A DNA stretch of 64,000 nt from Selaginella tamariscina. Lineage: Eukaryota > Streptophyta > Lycopodiopsida > Selaginellales > Selaginellaceae. The DNA lies in the NCBI GenBank assembly GCA_003024785.1, contig PUQB01000914.1:1-64000 (forward strand), in the 5' to 3' direction. This document shows, piece by piece, positions 60,686-64,000 of this stretch. The position numbers were made by a program, and so were the translations under genes. The first letter of the stretch is position 1. Each line of letters starts with the position of its first letter. A model generated the notes under the pieces. The model worked only from the letters and a program-made list of their open reading frames with translations, was not told the origin of the DNA and made no database searches.

Positions 60686-60774
60686 AACTGTCCAAAGCTC
60701 ACATTTGTGGTAGTTCTAAAACTAAAATGTTTATCTATCTTTTGCACTAGCACAAATGTGAGCTTTGGACAGTT
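60686..60774. repeat. Perfect 24-bp inverted repeat with 41-bp loop
   Basis: 60,686-60,709 (AACTGTCCAAAGCTCACATT plus tgtg) is exactly the reverse complement of 60,751-60,774. An RNA from either strand would fold into an 89-nt hairpin. It lies about 115 bp beyond the last palindrome of array 2. Confidence 0.9.
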
Positions 60775-60944
60775 AATCCCATCCACTTCTCTCTAAGACA
60801 AAGAGGGGTTTATGTGAATTTATCTGTGTATTTAATTTTGTTTATTCGGGTTTATACAAGTGCGTGTGCATTTTATATGAATTGTATTCATAGTATATTA
60901 TTTTGCAGAAGGACGATTTGATCAAACAAGGAGATTTAGTCATT

Positions 60945-63930
60945 AGTATGGAGTTGTCATCAAATTCTGGGTAAGAATTAAAATAAAATCTGTTATACTC
61001 GGATATGTGCTTTAAGAACTAATTTTTTTTGGTATTCAAATGTGGAATTGAGGTACATTGAAGATGAGAGCAGGAGAAGAGATGGGCAGGGGATTCTAGA
61101 ATCAACTTAGTTATATTTCAAACTAAACGGGAAGCGCATTGGAGCAACCATGGTTGCTGTCAAATTAACCTCTGTCACATCGCATGGACAAGCAAAAAAT
61201 GGAAAGTAGATTTACTAGTCAACACTCGAAAGCAGTCTGCGAACCCAGATTGGACGTGCTTAACACATATGCCTTGTTCCATCCAATATCACGTTCTCGG
61301 ATCCAGAGGTCACTAGTTACAACATTAATCTCGAGTGGTCCTTATCGACTTGTGGATAATGATGTTCACGTGTTCACTAATGATGTTGACCGTGGAGTTC
61401 TTCTTTAACTCAACGAAAGTCCATCTATAGAGAGGATCCAATTAAATGTCTACTTCGAAGATCTTTAGACTCATCAAGTAGGTGTATTCTCAGCAGAGAT
61501 TGCTTCACAATACAAAACATTCACAAGTGGAGCAATCGTCCCTCTTCATATTGAAAGAACACAACGACATCATTAGGGAGATTGAGAGGGTGGCTCGATC
61601 CCAGGTTCTTTACAGATCACGTTCAATTTGCCTAGGAATCTTCAAAAACTGGAAGAGTGTGCTGAGAACATTAGAACAGCTGCAGTCGAGGATCACACAT
61701 GTTGATTTGGATCATAAAAAGAAAATCATGAACTGCACCTGTGACATCCCATGCTACAATAAGCCACAAGGAAATGATGTTAGATGATAGGATTTATGAG
61801 TGTAGGGTAAGTATTACAGTGTCAACCCAAACTTCAATTTACAGGCCACTTAACCAGGAACGTGTAGTTAGCTTATGGAGAAGATAAAGGACGACAATTC
61901 TTACACTATTTCACATAATGCTGTTTTGTGCTCATATTATGAAAAAAGAAAGGCGCTGAGAAAGTGTGGGTCACAACACTAGAACAAATCACAAAGATTC
62001 AAACGGAGAATAAAAAATCAATCAAGTACTACATCATTAGTGGCCAACACACAATAATAGCAGGCCAATGACTTCTCGATGAACACAACAAAGGAACGAT
62101 GGCAACAAAAACTTTTCGAGCATACCTGTGAGAAGCTGACAAAAAGATTGGCATTTTTTAGTTAAGCCAAATCTCACAATCGAGTAGTACCATAAGTTAT
62201 CGGCGGAATGGGACGTTGCCGACACCAAAACCACTACAACAATAAAATATGGGAGAAGTTCAAACACACCGAGCGTGTGGGAATCTCTTCAGCGACCACA
62301 AAGAGCTACGCAGGGAATACACAATCTGCGGATACCGGGTAAGCAAATTGTTTGGGGGATTTATCTCGCCGGTATATTAATCTGTCTCTTTTTTTCAGAG
62401 AGTTGAAGAAATTGTAGCAGTTGATTTTGCCCAGGTGGGCGGGAAGGAAACATCCTTTTTGATGATGTTGATTTCTTGTCCGAGGATAGATCTTTGCCAA
62501 ATGGTTGGGGATTATGGAATCCTTTTCAAAAGGAACACTGAAGAAGAAGCAGACAAGTGAAGGGAGCCCTCAAGAAGTCTGCAAAAAACCCAGTAAGATG
62601 CCGAAGGCTAAGTCTGTTCAATTACAAAGGATGTAGACAACGATTTCAAGCTCACATGGTTGAAGCCTTTAAATGGAACAACGATGGAGGAGATGGAAGT
62701 CTTGGCTGATTTGGTGATTGATGGCAAACTACAGATTAACAACAGCAGCCCCACCTCTCCTTTTCATGCCAAGGCAATGGAGTTGAAGACGGTCAGCACT
62801 TCAAGGAGTGGTTGGGAATACATTGCCACAAACTGGGTTGGACCTCAGCTCAACATATGAAGAGGTCAGCAAATATTTGCATGTGACAAACGATGATATG
62901 CTTATCAATGGTGAATCAATCGGAAGATCTGGGCAAGAATCTATTGCACGCCAACGCCAAAAAGGAGAACATTGAGATGATGCCTTCTACAGATGTTTGT
63001 TGTTAGATTCGGAGACTTTATGGGGTAACATCACTGCTTGTAAAACCGTTTCAATTGTTCGTGATGGATCGGCGGGTGTCAAAAAATCCTTCGACAGATA
63101 GGACACTAGAGGATTTGGTGGAGAAACTTAGCCGTGCAAGCATGTACAAAGAAGGTATTTATTATTGAATTCATGCTTGCACTCTTCACTGATACCTACG
63201 TTTTCAGGTATTTATTTCTTGATTCTTGCTCATGTCACCGATACTTTTGCCTTCGCCTTTGCCAAGAAGAATAACATCGTTGGACAGGATTTTATATGAA
63301 TGATGCTGATCCAAGTGCATTGATATGGTTGTTCACTTGGTTGTTAGGAATGCGCCAAACAATTTCAAACTTCCAAATGACTGGCCAGGCATCTGTTTGC
63401 ACTCCAACGGCCCTGAACCTCCATCCGATACACCGATAGCTGAGAGGACGTATTCGGCAATGTACGTTATCCAAACATTACAAGTCAAGCGGCACGGAGC
63501 ATCGTCAACTTGATCAGGGGTCCTCACAGTGATGTGGGTTTTTGACTACTGCACTTGAAGGAGTGTTACCTTCGGATACATGTGTGTTTGCCGTTGAAAA
63601 GGATAAGACCATGGTTGAGGACCTGAACAAGTGGATAGAGAGGTTCTCAACTGACTACCCCAACAAACCCATAAAGGAGTATTTGGAAAGTTCCCTCCGA
63701 TAAGTGCGATAGCTCTGAAGACGAATCTGGTTCAATGTCGGAGTCTGAGGACGAACTTCAATCAGATATTAGACCGGAAGTTATCTCGAGGAGTACAGAA
63801 CATTCACACTCCATTACCCATGGAAACATCAACAGAAGATAGAAGATCATGAACCATCTCACAAGCGGCTTAGACCTTCTTCGCCTCACTCAGAAGGTAA
63901 TAGCGAAGAAGAATTGTTAATGAGTTCTTA
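60945..63930 (+). CDS. Uncharacterised gene with ParB-like motif and possible methyltransferase-like end
   Basis: I do not recognise this gene. A likely first exon has ATG at 60,948 (MELSSNSG) ending at a gtaaga donor. Readable blocks follow: RLDVLNTYALFHPISRSRI (61,236), VGVFSAEIASQYKTFTSGA (61,470), NLQKLEECAENIRTAAVEDH (61,640), then ITKIQTENKKSIKYYIISGQ followed by HTIIAGQ (from 61,988), which resembles the GQHR..A motif of ParB-type domains. Introns of about 60 nt fit at 62,338-62,397 (ggtaagc..tttttttcag) and of about 53 nt at 63,155-63,207. Near the end are NDWPGICLHSNGPEPPSDTP, RGPHSDVGF, TALEGVLPSDTCVFAVEKDK and DLNKWIERF, vaguely like a SAM-methyltransferase core. Many one-base frame changes interrupt it. 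Transcription runs away from the palindrome arrays. Confidence 0.4.
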
Positions 63931-64000
63931 GAGTGACGAATAGTTGTAAATGAGTGTAACATAAGGCATTTTTGTATATTTCGTTTATATTTGTACAGAA

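Overview
The window is nuclear DNA of a land plant. The evidence is plant-type family 1 glycosyltransferases with a PSPG box, a sterol C4-methyl oxidase of the plant SMO2 type, an RRP8 rRNA methyltransferase, P450s of the CYP85 and CYP72 clans, Ty1/copia and Ty3/gypsy elements primed by initiator tRNA-Met, and a telo-box beside the RRP8 start. Most introns I could place are only 46-65 nt, with clean splice sites (one is GC-AG). This recalls the compact introns of a seedless plant such as Selaginella, but the species is an inference. Almost every host gene carries one or more single-base frame changes although its splice sites are intact, so both pseudogene decay and indel errors in the sequence must be considered. 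LAYOUT. 1-13,980: a copia remnant (minus strand) split by a Ty3/gypsy element with a matching 5-bp target duplication (TTCAT). That element is a composite: two partial copies enclose a 4.7-kb segment holding two divergent UGT genes. 14,310-15,876: RRP8 on the minus strand, eight exons, telo-box at the start. 16,545-17,240: broken trihelix (Myb/SANT-like) gene. 17,640-40,993: a nested pile of LTR elements: two copies of a chromodomain gypsy, a third gypsy family as solo and paired LTRs, a young 4.8-kb gypsy with near-identical LTRs at 28,201-33,018, a 1.7-kb solo LTR, and a second copia copy whose 122-bp LTR interrupts a beta-glucosidase gene. 40,994-47,620: a tight run of metabolic genes or gene remnants: GH1 beta-glucosidase, UGT N-terminus, CYP85-clan P450, SMO2, CYP72-clan P450. 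All act on sterols, triterpenoids or their glycosides in known family members. 48,366-54,658: two transposon-like genes on the minus strand, one with an H.HP-type zinc finger and a SWIM finger (Mutator-like transposase layout), one of the large uncharacterised 'CC...C / KCD.C / MD..KT' family (DUF7869-like). 54,812-60,570: two tandem arrays of long palindromes with an 18-bp core, GGCGGGATTAATCCCGCC, flanking AT-rich and (CA)n/(TA)n repeat DNA. 60,945-63,930: an uncharacterised plus-strand gene with a ParB-like GQHT motif. The palindrome arrays lie exactly between gene blocks that point away from them. This 15-kb arrangement is the part of the window most likely to be something undescribed.
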